From NCBI GenBank assembly GCA_021774575.1, contig JAJFIX010000046.1:124001-188000 (forward strand): a stretch of DNA of 64,000 nucleotides, in the 5' to 3' direction. Positions 16,267-25,771 of the stretch are shown one piece after another. The translations under genes and the position numbers were made by a program. A model generated the notes under the pieces. It was not told the DNA's origin. It ran no database searches and saw only the letters and a list, made by a program, of their open reading frames with translations. The stretch comes from Alphaproteobacteria bacterium (lineage in GTDB: Bacteria > Pseudomonadota > Alphaproteobacteria > UBA6615). Every line of letters starts with the position of its first letter. Positions within the stretch are counted from its first letter, which is position 1.

Positions 16267-17286
16267 ATGACAATTTTGAGCGTCCTTGACCAGTCGCCTA
16301 TAAGGGAAGGCGGGCTGGCAGCCGATGCGATCGGCGAAACGGTCGAGCTGGCTCGGGCTGCCGAAGCGCTCGGCTATGCTCGCTACTGGGTTGCCGAGCA
16401 TCATAGTCACCCCGGACTGGCGGGATCGGCCCCGGAAATTTTAATCGGCCAGATTGCCGCGCAGACCAAAACGATACGGGTCGGTTCGGGCGGTGTCATG
16501 CTGAGCCATTACAGCCCTTATAAGGTCGCGGAGAATTTCCGGCTCCTCGAGACGCTTTTTCCCGGGCGCATTGACCTCGGCATTGGACGGGCGCCGGGCG
16601 GAACGTCCCAGGCGACGTCGGCGCTTCAGGTCGGGCCAGGCGCTCTTGGCACCGAGCATTTCGGCACTCAACTTGCCGACTTAATTGACTATGTCGGCGA
16701 TACACTGCCCCCCGAGCATCCGTTATCGGGGCTTTTTGCCAATCCTCGGGGACCGACCCAGCCCGATATATGGGTGCTTGGCTCAAGTGATCAAAGTGCG
16801 GCTTTGGCGGCGCATTTTGGTCTGCCGCTTTCGTTTGCTCATTTTATTACGGGTGAGGGCGGGCAGCGTGTAATGGCCGCCTATCGAAGTCATTTCAAAC
16901 CATCGGTCGCGAACCCGAAACCACGCGGGAGTATCGGTGTCCATGTTGTGTGCGCCGACACCGCCGAAGAGGCCGACCGGCTGGCCCGCAGTCGCGATCT
17001 TTGGTGGAACCGGCTAGAAATGGGCAATCCGACAACCGTACCATCGGTAGGCGAAGCCGAAAGTCAGCATTATAGCGAGCGGGAATTGCAGCGCATTGCC
17101 TATAATCGTCAACGCCAGGTGATCGGTGCCCCGGAGCAGGTGCGCGCTGAATTGGAGACTCTGGGGGCCGAATATGGGGTCGATGAGTTCGTCGTTCTGA
17201 CCGTTGTTCACGATTATTCGGCGCGATTGCGGTCTTATGAATTATTGGCCGAACTTATGGAAATCAGTTCTGCATCACTGCAATGA
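16267..17286 (+). CDS. LLM-class flavin-dependent monooxygenase, MsnO8-like
   Basis: From ATG 16267 the protein has 339 residues and starts MTILSVLDQSPIREGG. RYWVAEHHSHPGLAGSAPE, IRVGSGGVMLSHYSPYKVAE, FPGRIDLGIGRAPG and LPLSFAHFI match the luciferase-like MsnO8/YhbW subgroup. Such TIM-barrel enzymes use reduced FMN and oxygen, with an unknown substrate in this subgroup. An upstream in-frame start at 16231 lacks family resemblance. The 3' end overlaps the convergent MlaC-like gene by 23 bases. Confidence 0.88.
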   Translation: MTILSVLDQSPIREGGLAADAIGETVELARAAEALGYARYWVAEHHSHPGLAGSAPEILIGQIAAQTKTIRVGSGGVMLSHYSPYKVAENFRLLETLFPGRIDLGIGRAPGGTSQATSALQVGPGALGTEHFGTQLADLIDYVGDTLPPEHPLSGLFANPRGPTQPDIWVLGSSDQSAALAAHFGLPLSFAHFITGEGGQRVMAAYRSHFKPSVANPKPRGSIGVHVVCADTAEEADRLARSRDLWWNRLEMGNPTTVPSVGEAESQHYSERELQRIAYNRQRQVIGAPEQVRAELETLGAEYGVDEFVVLTVVHDYSARLRSYELLAELMEISSASLQ

Positions 17287-17998
17287 GTCCACGAATTGAA
17301 CCGTCATTTCTATCTAGAATTCTCGCATATTCGTCGTGTTTGCGTTCAATCAGGCTGCTTTGCCGGAATGAGATGTCATAGATAGCCGGCCGTCCGTCAA
17401 TTTGTTCTACACTCCAATTTATGACTGTTGATGAATTGGGGGAGGCAAACACCGTCGGGACAGTGACCCGTAGCCGTCTTGGTCGGGTATTTTGGCGAAT
17501 TTCCTTCGGTTCAAAAAAGGTGAAATTGCCCTGGGGAAACCCGCCGACCAGCCGGTCGGCCAGATAGAGCCCGAATGCGGTCAAAAAATCCGTGCGTTCA
17601 TCATCTGCTGCCGCGTCCCAATATCGCCCCAATAGACGCAGGCCGATCGAATCAGTCGAGAAATTATCCGAGAAAATGGATGAAAATTGAACGCCAGTTT
17701 GATCTGCAGTGGTGCGTGTTGTGTCAATCGCCCTTGTTCCTTCCTCAATCACCGATTGGACGAGGTCGGTGGAGGCACTCATAAAGGCGGATTTAGGGTC
17801 TTGCGCGACGGCAGCGCTATAATTTGTCTGGAGCGCCAAAAATATTAGGAGGCATGGCGCAATTATTGGCGCAGAACCAGCTCGATGGATAACGGAGTGT
17901 GGTAAACCCAAGAGAAATAAGGACCGGCGGACGATTAAGCCGCCAAAGGACGAAAATCGGCACAGCGAAAAATTCGATAGAATTTGCCCGGTATTCAT
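17264..17998 (-). CDS. MlaC-like phospholipid-binding ABC transporter auxiliary protein
   Basis: The 244-residue product has an N-terminal hydrophobic segment (PIIAPCLLIFLALQTN, cleavage likely near AVAQD), so it is periplasmic. The rest fits the MlaC/Ttg2D family: a helical start (DLVQSVIEEGTRAID), LGRYWDAAADDERTDFLTAFGLYLADRL, VINWSVEQIDGRPAIYDI and YARILDRNDGSIRGLIAVM. MlaC carries phospholipids between the MlaFEDB transporter and the outer membrane; no mlaFEDB genes lie nearby, so the partner is elsewhere or the role is different. The true start may be downstream of the listed ATG, as the n-region is long. Confidence 0.75.
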   Translation of the reverse strand: MNTGQILSNFSLCRFSSFGGLIVRRSLFLLGLPHSVIHRAGSAPIIAPCLLIFLALQTNYSAAVAQDPKSAFMSASTDLVQSVIEEGTRAIDTTRTTADQTGVQFSSIFSDNFSTDSIGLRLLGRYWDAAADDERTDFLTAFGLYLADRLVGGFPQGNFTFFEPKEIRQNTRPRRLRVTVPTVFASPNSSTVINWSVEQIDGRPAIYDISFRQSSLIERKHDEYARILDRNDGSIRGLIAVMQN

Positions 17999-18163
17999 GG
18001 GGGTGCGCCAAACTCCCTCGTTAATGTTGGTCGATGGGCGAAATATCGGCGGCTAGTCACGTCAATTAGGCGGCGCCATTTATCGAAATTGAGAAAATCA
18101 GCGAATTAATGTCGCCGGGGCCTATCCGGGGCGCGCCAACTGTCGTCGTTCTGCCTCAAATGA

Positions 18164-18194
18164 AAAATGGGCGACCCTAAGGATCGCCCATTTT
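18164..18194 (-). terminator. Rho-independent terminator of the first small exported gene
   Basis: An 11-bp perfect stem, TCGCCCATTTT with its complement, and a nine-base loop, followed on the reverse strand by T residues. It lies 29 bases beyond the stop at 18223. Confidence 0.85.
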
Positions 18195-18222
18195 AAACTT
18201 CGAAAGAAATTCTGCCCCCCGA

Positions 18223-18543
18223 CTACTGGTCCTCGTAACCTTCTAAGCGAAAGTTAGGGATAGCACCAAGGATAGCGACCGGCGCGACAAGCGCTTGGTG
18301 AAACAGCAGATATACTGGCTTGAAAATATTAACGATGTTGCCACCGCCAACATAAAAACCGTCTTCCCCCAGGCCACCGGCCCGATCAAGCAGAACCAGC
18401 GCATTCTCTTCAACCATCCGACCATTGTCTTCAATGGCGGCGGCTGGACTTGCGAGAACGCCCGCCCCAATAACCGCTGCTGCGGCCATTACGATAACGC
18501 GCGAGGCGTACCCTTTTTTGTTTAGTTTTGTATCGGTATTCAT
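18223..18543 (-). CDS. Small exported protein, member A of a three-gene family
   Basis: From ATG 18543, with GAGAGG just before it and GGAGG further up, the product has 106 residues. A Sec signal (VIVMAAAAVIGAGVLASPAAA) leaves about 67 mature residues beginning IEDNGR. It has GFYVGGGNIVNIFKPVYLLF and QALVAPVAILGAIP, an amphipathic or membrane-seeking segment, and ends LEGYEDQ. It resembles the products at 19027 and 19518 in order of elements: signal, acidic start, aromatic-Gly/NPW-type block, hydrophobic stretch, and a Y-E end. I know no function. It has its own terminator. Confidence 0.6.
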   Translation of the reverse strand: MNTDTKLNKKGYASRVIVMAAAAVIGAGVLASPAAAIEDNGRMVEENALVLLDRAGGLGEDGFYVGGGNIVNIFKPVYLLFHQALVAPVAILGAIPNFRLEGYEDQ

Positions 18544-19026
18544 GGCCTCTCGAAACCTCCAATAAAGCATGGATCAAGCATTCGTAATGCAGATCTGAAA
18601 CTATTGGCATCGAACGCTGCTGACACCACTCATTTGAGTGAGGTTGTGACTTGGCAGGCTAACGGTCTGTGGTTAACTTCTATAACGTTGGTTCGTAGGC
18701 TGAAAAATGCGGTAATTTAATGTATTCCAATTATGCCGTAAGTCATTGAAAATAAGATATATATTAACTAAATATTTAGGAAATAGAGGCAGAAAACATC
18801 CAGCTAATCATCCACAGTCAGATGTTGCCATATTGCCACCGGCTTGCTTAATCATTCCGGGTTTGGGCTAATTCCGAGGCTTGGCGGTCAGGTATCATAT
18901 GTTCTCCGATAGAGTGGAGTGAGAGACGAAAAACGAGAGACGCCCCACCGGGCGCCTCAAAACTCCGTTCTCATTAATTCAAAAAATTAGCCCACCGCCC
19001 ATCGGGCAAGCAAGGCAGAATACAAA
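18544..19026. other. Intergenic, AT-rich, with one weak hairpin
   Basis: No gene is supported. The part 18740-18785 is very AT-rich. A short stem CGCCC/GGGCG at 18941-18954, followed on the reverse strand by TCTCTCGTTTTT, may end transcription of the gene at 19027-19341. The promoter of the 18223-18543 gene should also be here. Confidence 0.45.
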
Positions 19027-19341
19027 TCAACCCTGATTTTCGTATTCCTGTTGTCTTCTGACAATTTCCCACGGCGCTTTTAGGATGTATATGGGAACGC
19101 GGACCGCGTAGCTCACAACCTTGTAGGCGACCTTAAAGGGTGTCCAGGGGTTGAAGTAATATTGCATATCCGAATACCCGTTCCGGTCGCCTTCTTCCAT
19201 GGCTTGGGCTTTGGGGGCAACAGCCGAACTCAGCGCCAGCGCGAAGATAATTGTCGCAAGCACTGAGAAACGTGCCGTGCGGGGGCTGCCAAAATTTCCA
19301 ATAGGCAAACGACGTTGGCTTGTCACACGTTGCTTTAGCAT
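19027..19341 (-). CDS. Small exported protein, member B of a three-gene family
   Basis: The 104-residue protein has a long basic n-region and a signal (FSVLATIIFALALSSAVAP, cleavage after AQA), leaving about 56 residues beginning MEEGDRNGYSD. The mature part contains YYFNPWTPFKVAYKVVSYAV, then RVPIYILKAPWEIV, and ends EYENQG. NPW, FK, the S-AV-P spacing and the Y-E end are shared with member C at 19518. It starts MLKQ, as does member C. The amphipathic, basic middle suggests membrane association, which is inference. Confidence 0.6.
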   Translation of the reverse strand: MLKQRVTSQRRLPIGNFGSPRTARFSVLATIIFALALSSAVAPKAQAMEEGDRNGYSDMQYYFNPWTPFKVAYKVVSYAVRVPIYILKAPWEIVRRQQEYENQG

Positions 19342-19462
19342 ACTAACTCCCTGGAACTTTCAAGTTCGCGTCAGATACAATTTCAAAGGCATAGCGTATC
19401 GGGACTCCCAGCCCTTATGCAAGTTCATATTCCGCTTACCCGAGGTAAATTCGGGCAAGAAA

Positions 19463-19488
19463 AAAGGGCGGCCTGCCGGCCGCCCTTT
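19463..19488 (-). terminator. Rho-independent terminator of small exported gene C
   Basis: An 11-bp perfect stem AAAGGGCGGCC with its complement, a four-base loop TGCC, and a T-run on the reverse strand. It lies 30 bases after the stop of the 19518 gene. Confidence 0.9.
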
Positions 19489-19517
19489 CCAAATAACTGA
19501 ACTAAATAAACTTTTTA

Positions 19518-19769
19518 TCAGCCTTCATAACCATCGCGCTGTCCCTGCCACAGGCTGAGAGGCGCTGATACGGCAAGGGAGAGAATTTTGAATGGCAGTT
19601 TTACAATAAACCACGGGTTTACACCAAGAATGTATAGTCCGTTCGGGTCCCGGGCGCCATCTTCAGCGGCAATAACCGGGGACGTGGAAACGGCAATCGA
19701 ACCAAGTGATACAAGTGCTGCAGCAACGATCGCGCGCGACGCGCGACTTTTCTTTACTTGTTTTAGCAT
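19518..19769 (-). CDS. Small exported protein, member C of a three-gene family
   Basis: From ATG 19769, with GGGAGGT eight bases upstream, the product has 83 residues. A signal (AIVAAALVSLGSIAVSTSP, cleavage near IAA) leaves about 48 residues: AEDGARDPNGLYILGVNPWF, IVKLPFKILSLAVSAPLSLW, ending RDGYEG. The NPW-(x)n-FK-(x)n-S-AV-(x)n-P pattern matches member B, and GLY/GFY plus GYE match member A. The order of genes on the reverse strand is C, B, A, each with its own leader and terminator, so they look like tandem duplicates that diverged. Confidence 0.62.
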   Translation of the reverse strand: MLKQVKKSRASRAIVAAALVSLGSIAVSTSPVIAAEDGARDPNGLYILGVNPWFIVKLPFKILSLAVSAPLSLWQGQRDGYEG

Positions 19770-20191
19770 TTTAGACCTCCCGCACATGTGTTTGAGATTA
19801 TGTAGAGTTGCAGTCTACTGGGCGTCAATGAAGTTGGCACCTTCCTTTTGGAAGAAATTTGGGGACAACATCCAGGTAGAGGTAATTATACAACGTCGAA
19901 TTAGCCTTCGTGGCAGCGTGTTCAGCTTGGGCCTGGATAGGTATATTTAATGTAGGTTAACTATTTGTAATAAATGGGTAAAAATGATGCCGAATTCGGA
20001 CTATCTACGTTTCTGTGGGCGCTCATGAGGGTTGTTAAAAAGCAACATGTTTGAGAAATTGTGGCACCTGTGGGCAATTATTCTAAATTTACATTTTGGT
20101 CGCTGACAATTTTGCTGCGACTCGACTAAATTTTAAGGCGGTGACGATTTGGCAAATTGGAGGCGTTTAAGCAAGTCAAAGTTTAGGCCCG
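19770..20191. other. Intergenic, no gene seen
   Basis: About 420 AT-rich bases between the small exported genes and the LuxR-type regulator. It should carry the promoter of the 19518 gene. I see no RNA gene, repeat or clear operator. Confidence 0.5.
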
Positions 20192-21397
20192 TCAGTATGT
20201 CTTCGCAAACCTGCGAATGGGCGCCGGGCCGCTCAGGATAACGCGGATAATATCTGCCTGACGTTCGGTCTCGGTCTTTGCCATGATCTGCTTCAAATGG
20301 GTGCGCGCCGTATTATAGGTGATGCCGAGGGACGATGCTGCGGCGTCAAGGGTGGAGCCTTGCACCAAGAGCACGCACAGATTCGATTCAGCCGGGGTCA
20401 TAGAATAGACGGAGCGCAGCTGAGCGGGGTCAATTTGGATGCCGACATGGGGGTCGACGATAATTAACAGCACCGACTTTTCGATTTTTTCCGGGGCGAG
20501 GCGGTCGGAAGCGGTCGGCTCCGGCGAAAGAGGGAAAATGATGAGGTGTGACGGTGGGAGACCGGCTGTTCCGCCTAGCTTCAATCCGACATCAATGGGC
20601 ATATCCTCTTGCCCCCAATTTGCCTCTATCTGCGCCAGTGTTTCATCAAACTCCTGCCCATTGAGGCCGGGGCCTAGGTTCAGTCGTCCGAAATCGTCGA
20701 TGAAAAAATCTGTTGAGGCAAGCGCTTGTTCGGCTCGCTTATTGCTGGCGCGAACCTTACGTCCATCCAGGTCCAGAATAATGACCCCATGTCGCATATG
20801 GTCCAGAGCCGTTAGGGCTGCCCCGAGAGTCTGGTGTGATTGGGTCAACCTCGCGCTGACGGTCAGCGCATGCTCCAAATAGGGGCCAAGCAAGCCCAGC
20901 TCATCGCTTTCGGCACTGCTGAATTCGGGCATTGTTTCAGGTCGGGCGGCGACCAAAATTTGCGCTCGCCTGTGGTCGTTTCTCATTGTTCCCAATAAAA
21001 TATGGTGCATCGCGCGTGGCGCTAGAAATTCGCTGTAAAATCGTGACGCGAAAAAATCGTGGTCACTGACAAGCTCGTGGCGATGCCATATTTGTCCGGC
21101 AAGTTGAAAGTTTTGCTCGGTCAAAAACAGTGTGTTTTGCACGGCAAAAATATCGCGATAATGGCGCGCAGTACCATTGTCATTCGTTGTCGTTAATTCG
21201 ATTTCGCCGTGTTTGGATTCGAAGTCGTGGGAATAAACTTCAACCAACGGTGCGTCTATCAAACTGGATATCGACCTGAGAGCATTGTGCCATCGGGCGG
21301 CGGTTGTGCTCGATTCCATAATAAGGCGAATTGTATCCAAAATAGGCATTTCCGCGCGTGTACGGTTAGTTTTATCGCCGCTTATTCCATTCACCAT
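20192..21397 (-). CDS. LuxR-family transcriptional regulator with PAS-like sensor part, no receiver
   Basis: The 401-residue protein ends in a LuxR helix-turn-helix at about residues 330-390: MTPAESNLCVLLVQGSTLDA, ASSLGITYNTARTHLKQIMAKT. The N-terminal 320 residues hold two sensor-like parts, one around WHNALRSISSLIDAPLVEVY and one PAS-like around HMRHGVIILDLDGRKVRASN. There is no response-regulator receiver domain. The gene starts 28 bases after the stop of the large histidine kinase on the same strand, so the two are an operon, yet direct phosphotransfer is not possible in the usual way. It may respond to a ligand itself. Confidence 0.82.
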   Translation of the reverse strand: MVNGISGDKTNRTRAEMPILDTIRLIMESSTTAARWHNALRSISSLIDAPLVEVYSHDFESKHGEIELTTTNDNGTARHYRDIFAVQNTLFLTEQNFQLAGQIWHRHELVSDHDFFASRFYSEFLAPRAMHHILLGTMRNDHRRAQILVAARPETMPEFSSAESDELGLLGPYLEHALTVSARLTQSHQTLGAALTALDHMRHGVIILDLDGRKVRASNKRAEQALASTDFFIDDFGRLNLGPGLNGQEFDETLAQIEANWGQEDMPIDVGLKLGGTAGLPPSHLIIFPLSPEPTASDRLAPEKIEKSVLLIIVDPHVGIQIDPAQLRSVYSMTPAESNLCVLLVQGSTLDAAASSLGITYNTARTHLKQIMAKTETERQADIIRVILSGPAPIRRFAKTY

Positions 21398-21425
21398 TTC
21401 ATATCACTCATTGCTTCACCGGATC

Positions 21426-24400
21426 CTACCCGGCATCGGTTGTCTGGGGGGCCAACGGAACCACGACCGCAAACATTGAGCCGGCTCCCGGTGTTGAGTG
21501 TAGGGTGATTTCGTGATTGAGCAGATGGCTCAGACGCGCCGCGATTGCCAATCCTAAGCCGAGGCCTTTGTTTGAGTCGATCCGTTGACGGCCAAATTGA
21601 TAAAATTCTTCGAAAATCTTTTCTTGCTCGTCGGGGGGGATGCCAGCCCCCTGGTCCCAAACTTGGATCGCAAGATGGTCGCCACGACGACGGCAACCCA
21701 GGAGAACTTTCTTGCCATCGGCAAATTTCAGCGCATTCGACATAAAGTTGCCGATTATTCTCTTGATAAGAATTGGGTCGGTAAACAGCATGAGGTCACT
21801 GGAAACGACACATAGATCGATGCCATAGGCTTCGGCTTCGGGCTCAAACCGGGTTGCCATGTCGCCAATTATATCTCCGGTGTGGGTGGCCATAATGTCG
21901 GGAACGATGACGCCGGCATCCAATTTCGAGATATCTAATAGGGCATCGAGCAATGTCGAGGTCACGCCCAGCGCGGCCCCCAAACCATTTACCGCGTGAT
22001 CGCGTCTTTTTGGATCCTCGGTATTTTCCAGCGTGTGCAGAAGGAGGCGCATGCCCTGCAAGGGTTGGCGCAAATCATGGCTCGCGGCGGCGAGAAACCG
22101 AGATTTCGATAAATTCGCCTGTTCGGCGATCGATTTGGCCTGACGCAGTTCTGCCTCATTTTTTCGTTGTTCGGTGATGTCAAAGGTAATCGCGAAATAG
22201 CCTTGCAGAATTCCTCCATCGTCGAAATCGGGGACCAAATTGCAATATCCGGACCGCAGGTCTTTCTCGTCGCCGGGGCGCGGAAGTTCGAATTCTATTG
22301 TTGCCGGTATGCTTTCCACGATTGCTTGCTTCGTCAAATCCGAAAGCTCGCGATAATAAATCGAGCCGTCTAGCTCGTCCGGCAATTTTCCGACAATTTC
22401 TGCTGAGCCGCGTCTGAACCAATCTTCAAGTGCCGTGTTCACCCATTGGTATCTTCCCTCGGTATCTAGGTAGGAAATGAATTGGGGAAAGGCATTTGTC
22501 ATTACCCGGAGACGTCGTTCGTTATCACGGAGCGCAACTTCGACGGCTTTTTGTTCCGTAATGTCGTCGGCAATAGCGAAATTGCCTCTATATTCACCAT
22601 TCTCATCCATAATCGGGTAGCCCGCGATCGAAAGGGTCGATATCGTTCCATCCGGGTGCGGAAGTTCAAGCAAATAACGGCTGCCTTCGCCTCTCCTTCT
22701 TAGGGGCTCGACTTCACGAAACTTATCGCCATATGCCGGAACGAGTTCCACACTTTTTTTGCCGGTTGCCTCGTCGCGGCTTATACCGAAAATTTCAAGC
22801 ATTCTGTCGTTGACGAAAACGACGACGCCATTTTCATCTTCGATGACCAGTCCGTCGTTCATGGTTTCTACCAGCCGCCGGTACCGGCTTTCGCTTTCCT
22901 TCAGCTCGATTTCGGCAAGTTTTCGGTCGGTAATATCGCGACCAACGGATTGAATTTCAACGACTTTTCCTGTTTCATCTAGGATCGGCGTATCGATCCA
23001 ATGAACCCAACGCATTTCATTATTTGCCGTCACCGCGCGGCGTTCAGCCAACTGAGGCATGGTTTTATTGCTCGCCAAAATACTTCGATATTTTTCTGCG
23101 TCTTCTTCGGGCAATCTTGAAAAAACCGACTGGCCCAGCAGTTTCTCTCGGGGTTCGCCGACAAATCGGCAGAGAGCGTCATTGGCAAAAGTTCGGGTGC
23201 CGTCGGCCAAGCTACGCCCGATCAAGTCGCTTTGACTGTCAACAACCGTGCGATATCGCGCTTCACTGCGCCGCAGCTCTTCTTCGGCGCGTTTTGCATT
23301 CGTAATATCGGTGCTTACGCTAATAAAGCCGCGTAGTTCTCCTTCCGGACTACGATCGGGTATGTAGGTGCCTTGCACATGCCGTTCGCCGATATCCTTG
23401 TACGGCAGGTTTTTTTCATATGTTACCTGGCGGCCGCTTCGTGCGGCGTCCAACTCCGGTGCAATGAGGTAGGCCGCGTGCTCGCCGATGACATCGCGCA
23501 CATGTAGCCCGCAAATTTCATCGATTTTACGGCCAAACCATCTTTCGTATGCTTTGTTGACAGTGATGTAGCGCAAATCGGTGCCGATATAGCTGATTAA
23601 CACCGGCACGGCGTCCATGATTGCCCGCAGCCTGTCTTCCGCAATTTGTCGCGCTTCCTCGGCTGCTCTCTGGTCGGTAATATCCAGGCCGAAGAACTGA
23701 TATTCAGTGATATTATCATTTTCATCGAATATAGCTTTGTTGACAAAATGATACCATCGTAGGTTGCCTTCCGCATCAACGACAGGGTCGTCTATTTCGG
23801 CGGTTGGATTGTTTTTTGTGATGCTTGCAAAGTGAGTTTTTATTTCTCTTTGGCGTTCCTCGGAAACATTTCCCTGCAAGAAATGCTTGCCGATGAGTTC
23901 CTCGCGGGGCTTTCCGTGTAATTTGCACATTGCGTCGTTGACAAATGTGAGCATTCCGGCGGAGTCAAATCGACCGACTGTTTGCATTTGCTGTTCGACA
24001 ATATTGCGTAATCGCGCCTCATTTTCCTTCAGCGCCTGCTCAATTTCCTTGATGCCAGTAATATTGGTCGCGATCGTTCCCAGTCCGACGACTTCATTTG
24101 ATGAGGACATGATCGGAAATTTGGAAACTAATGACGTTTCCTCGCGATCCGGCAGGACAACCTTGACCTCATGGGTGATTGGTTTTTGTGTCTTGAGCAC
24201 CACTGCGTCCAATTTTTGCATGTCGGCAGCGGTTTCGGGTGGCAGGTTCCAGGCGGTTTTCTGTCCGATCAGCCCGCCTTTCTCGCCGCCGAGTGTTTTT
24301 TCGGCGACCGGGTTCACCAGGATGTAGCGTCCTTGCGTGTCCTTGATGGCAATGCCGACCGGCACATTCTCCATCACCGCTTTAAGTAAGCGTTCGCTTT

Positions 24401-25592
24401 CCTCAAGTGATTCTTCCGTCTTGCGCCGCTCGGTAAGGTCCGACATTGCGCTGAAAAAGCCGATTTGAGTCCCGCTATCGTCGAAATTAGGAACGCATGA
24501 TCGCTCGACGAAACACGTCAAGCCTTGCGGCGATTCTATCCAGCCGCTCCAAGCAAATTCCTTGCCAGACATTGCTTTCTCTAGAAACCCACTAATTGCC
24601 GCTTTGTTTTTTGGGCCGATGAGGTCTTTGGCTCGCTTCCCCTCTATTTCCACACGCGGCCGACCGTACCAATTTTCGTAGGCGGCGTTGACATAAACAT
24701 AGCGCCCCTCTGCGTCGACATAACTGATGTGCATAGGCAGGGCGTCGGTAATTTTGCGCATCTCTTCCATTGCGTCGCGTGTGCGCGCTTCACTCGATAT
24801 TATTTTGGCTTCCGCGTCTCTGATATGGCTGATATCGGTTGAAATGGTAACTACACCAACGACATCGTCGGTTTCTGAGATCATCGGGAACTTCGTCATC
24901 ATCAGTGCGTCGCCTCGCCGCCCTGCCAGGCGGGGGGCGGTCTCTTCGGCTATGGTTTCTCTGGTATCAATGACACGTCGGTCCATGGCCCGCATTTCTG
25001 TGCGCATTTCCGGCTGCATGAAATCGGTTGAGGGGCTGCCGATTAGCGTTTGCTGACCGCGATTGATATATTTTTCTGCGGCGGTATTGGCGTAAATAAA
25101 CCGTCCGTCCAAATTTTTGATGGTTACTCTTGCCGGTACTTTTTCCAAAACCGATGCCAGGAGTTTTCGGTTTTTTTCAAATGATCGGTTTTGCCCGAGG
25201 TCGTTTGCATTATCCGTATCTGATCCAACCAGGGGCGCCGAAAGACCGTCTTGGCGGAAAATTAGGGCCCTGGAGAATGTCATTATGCCGGCAAAAGTTA
25301 CAGCCAAGCCACTCAAGAATATCGACCAAACCCAAGGTAGGGCCACAGTTGGGGAAATGTCGGATGGGCCCGCCGGCGTTGCGTTGAAATAGGTGGAAGT
25401 CGAGGCCGCCAAATCTATGATTAGGGCCGATACAATGAAGGCGATGCCCGCGACGACGATACATATAGGTGCTCTAGGCAATCGATTTGGTCGCGGCAAC
25501 AACAAGCGGCAAATTTGGAAAAGCGCCAGAAAAGCGGTGGCAAGTATCGCAAATTCTGCAATTAGGGTAACTGGTGAACTGGGTATGTTCAT
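21426..25592 (-). CDS. Membrane histidine kinase with about eight PAS domains
   Basis: The 1388-residue protein has three predicted membrane segments in the first 110 residues, then about eight consecutive PAS/PAC units of roughly 125 residues each (recurring GRYxxVN, ISTDI/ITDR endings) from about 135 to 1150. The HisKA box SRFLAAASHDLRQPLQ places the phosphorylated histidine near 1172. The ATPase part shows NFMSNALKFADG (N box), WDQGAGIPPDE (G1) and GLGLGLAIAARL (G2). No receiver or HPt domain is attached. The signal is unknown; PAS units commonly bind haem, flavin or small molecules. Its operon partner is the receiver-less LuxR protein downstream. Confidence 0.93.
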   Translation of the reverse strand: MNIPSSPVTLIAEFAILATAFLALFQICRLLLPRPNRLPRAPICIVVAGIAFIVSALIIDLAASTSTYFNATPAGPSDISPTVALPWVWSIFLSGLAVTFAGIMTFSRALIFRQDGLSAPLVGSDTDNANDLGQNRSFEKNRKLLASVLEKVPARVTIKNLDGRFIYANTAAEKYINRGQQTLIGSPSTDFMQPEMRTEMRAMDRRVIDTRETIAEETAPRLAGRRGDALMMTKFPMISETDDVVGVVTISTDISHIRDAEAKIISSEARTRDAMEEMRKITDALPMHISYVDAEGRYVYVNAAYENWYGRPRVEIEGKRAKDLIGPKNKAAISGFLEKAMSGKEFAWSGWIESPQGLTCFVERSCVPNFDDSGTQIGFFSAMSDLTERRKTEESLEESERLLKAVMENVPVGIAIKDTQGRYILVNPVAEKTLGGEKGGLIGQKTAWNLPPETAADMQKLDAVVLKTQKPITHEVKVVLPDREETSLVSKFPIMSSSNEVVGLGTIATNITGIKEIEQALKENEARLRNIVEQQMQTVGRFDSAGMLTFVNDAMCKLHGKPREELIGKHFLQGNVSEERQREIKTHFASITKNNPTAEIDDPVVDAEGNLRWYHFVNKAIFDENDNITEYQFFGLDITDQRAAEEARQIAEDRLRAIMDAVPVLISYIGTDLRYITVNKAYERWFGRKIDEICGLHVRDVIGEHAAYLIAPELDAARSGRQVTYEKNLPYKDIGERHVQGTYIPDRSPEGELRGFISVSTDITNAKRAEEELRRSEARYRTVVDSQSDLIGRSLADGTRTFANDALCRFVGEPREKLLGQSVFSRLPEEDAEKYRSILASNKTMPQLAERRAVTANNEMRWVHWIDTPILDETGKVVEIQSVGRDITDRKLAEIELKESESRYRRLVETMNDGLVIEDENGVVVFVNDRMLEIFGISRDEATGKKSVELVPAYGDKFREVEPLRRRGEGSRYLLELPHPDGTISTLSIAGYPIMDENGEYRGNFAIADDITEQKAVEVALRDNERRLRVMTNAFPQFISYLDTEGRYQWVNTALEDWFRRGSAEIVGKLPDELDGSIYYRELSDLTKQAIVESIPATIEFELPRPGDEKDLRSGYCNLVPDFDDGGILQGYFAITFDITEQRKNEAELRQAKSIAEQANLSKSRFLAAASHDLRQPLQGMRLLLHTLENTEDPKRRDHAVNGLGAALGVTSTLLDALLDISKLDAGVIVPDIMATHTGDIIGDMATRFEPEAEAYGIDLCVVSSDLMLFTDPILIKRIIGNFMSNALKFADGKKVLLGCRRRGDHLAIQVWDQGAGIPPDEQEKIFEEFYQFGRQRIDSNKGLGLGLAIAARLSHLLNHEITLHSTPGAGSMFAVVVPLAPQTTDAG

Positions 25593-25771
25593 CGTGTTTG
25601 CCTTATAAAATTGGCCACGGCGGGCTATCTTCGTCGGGCAAGGGCCAAACAGTTTACGGCGGCTTAGAACTCAACAGCGAATATAGCTTGTATAGATTTT
25701 AGCGCCCTTGAGAATCTGCAGGATATAGGGTATCGGACTTTAATGGATACAAATACGGAAAAGGGGAAATC

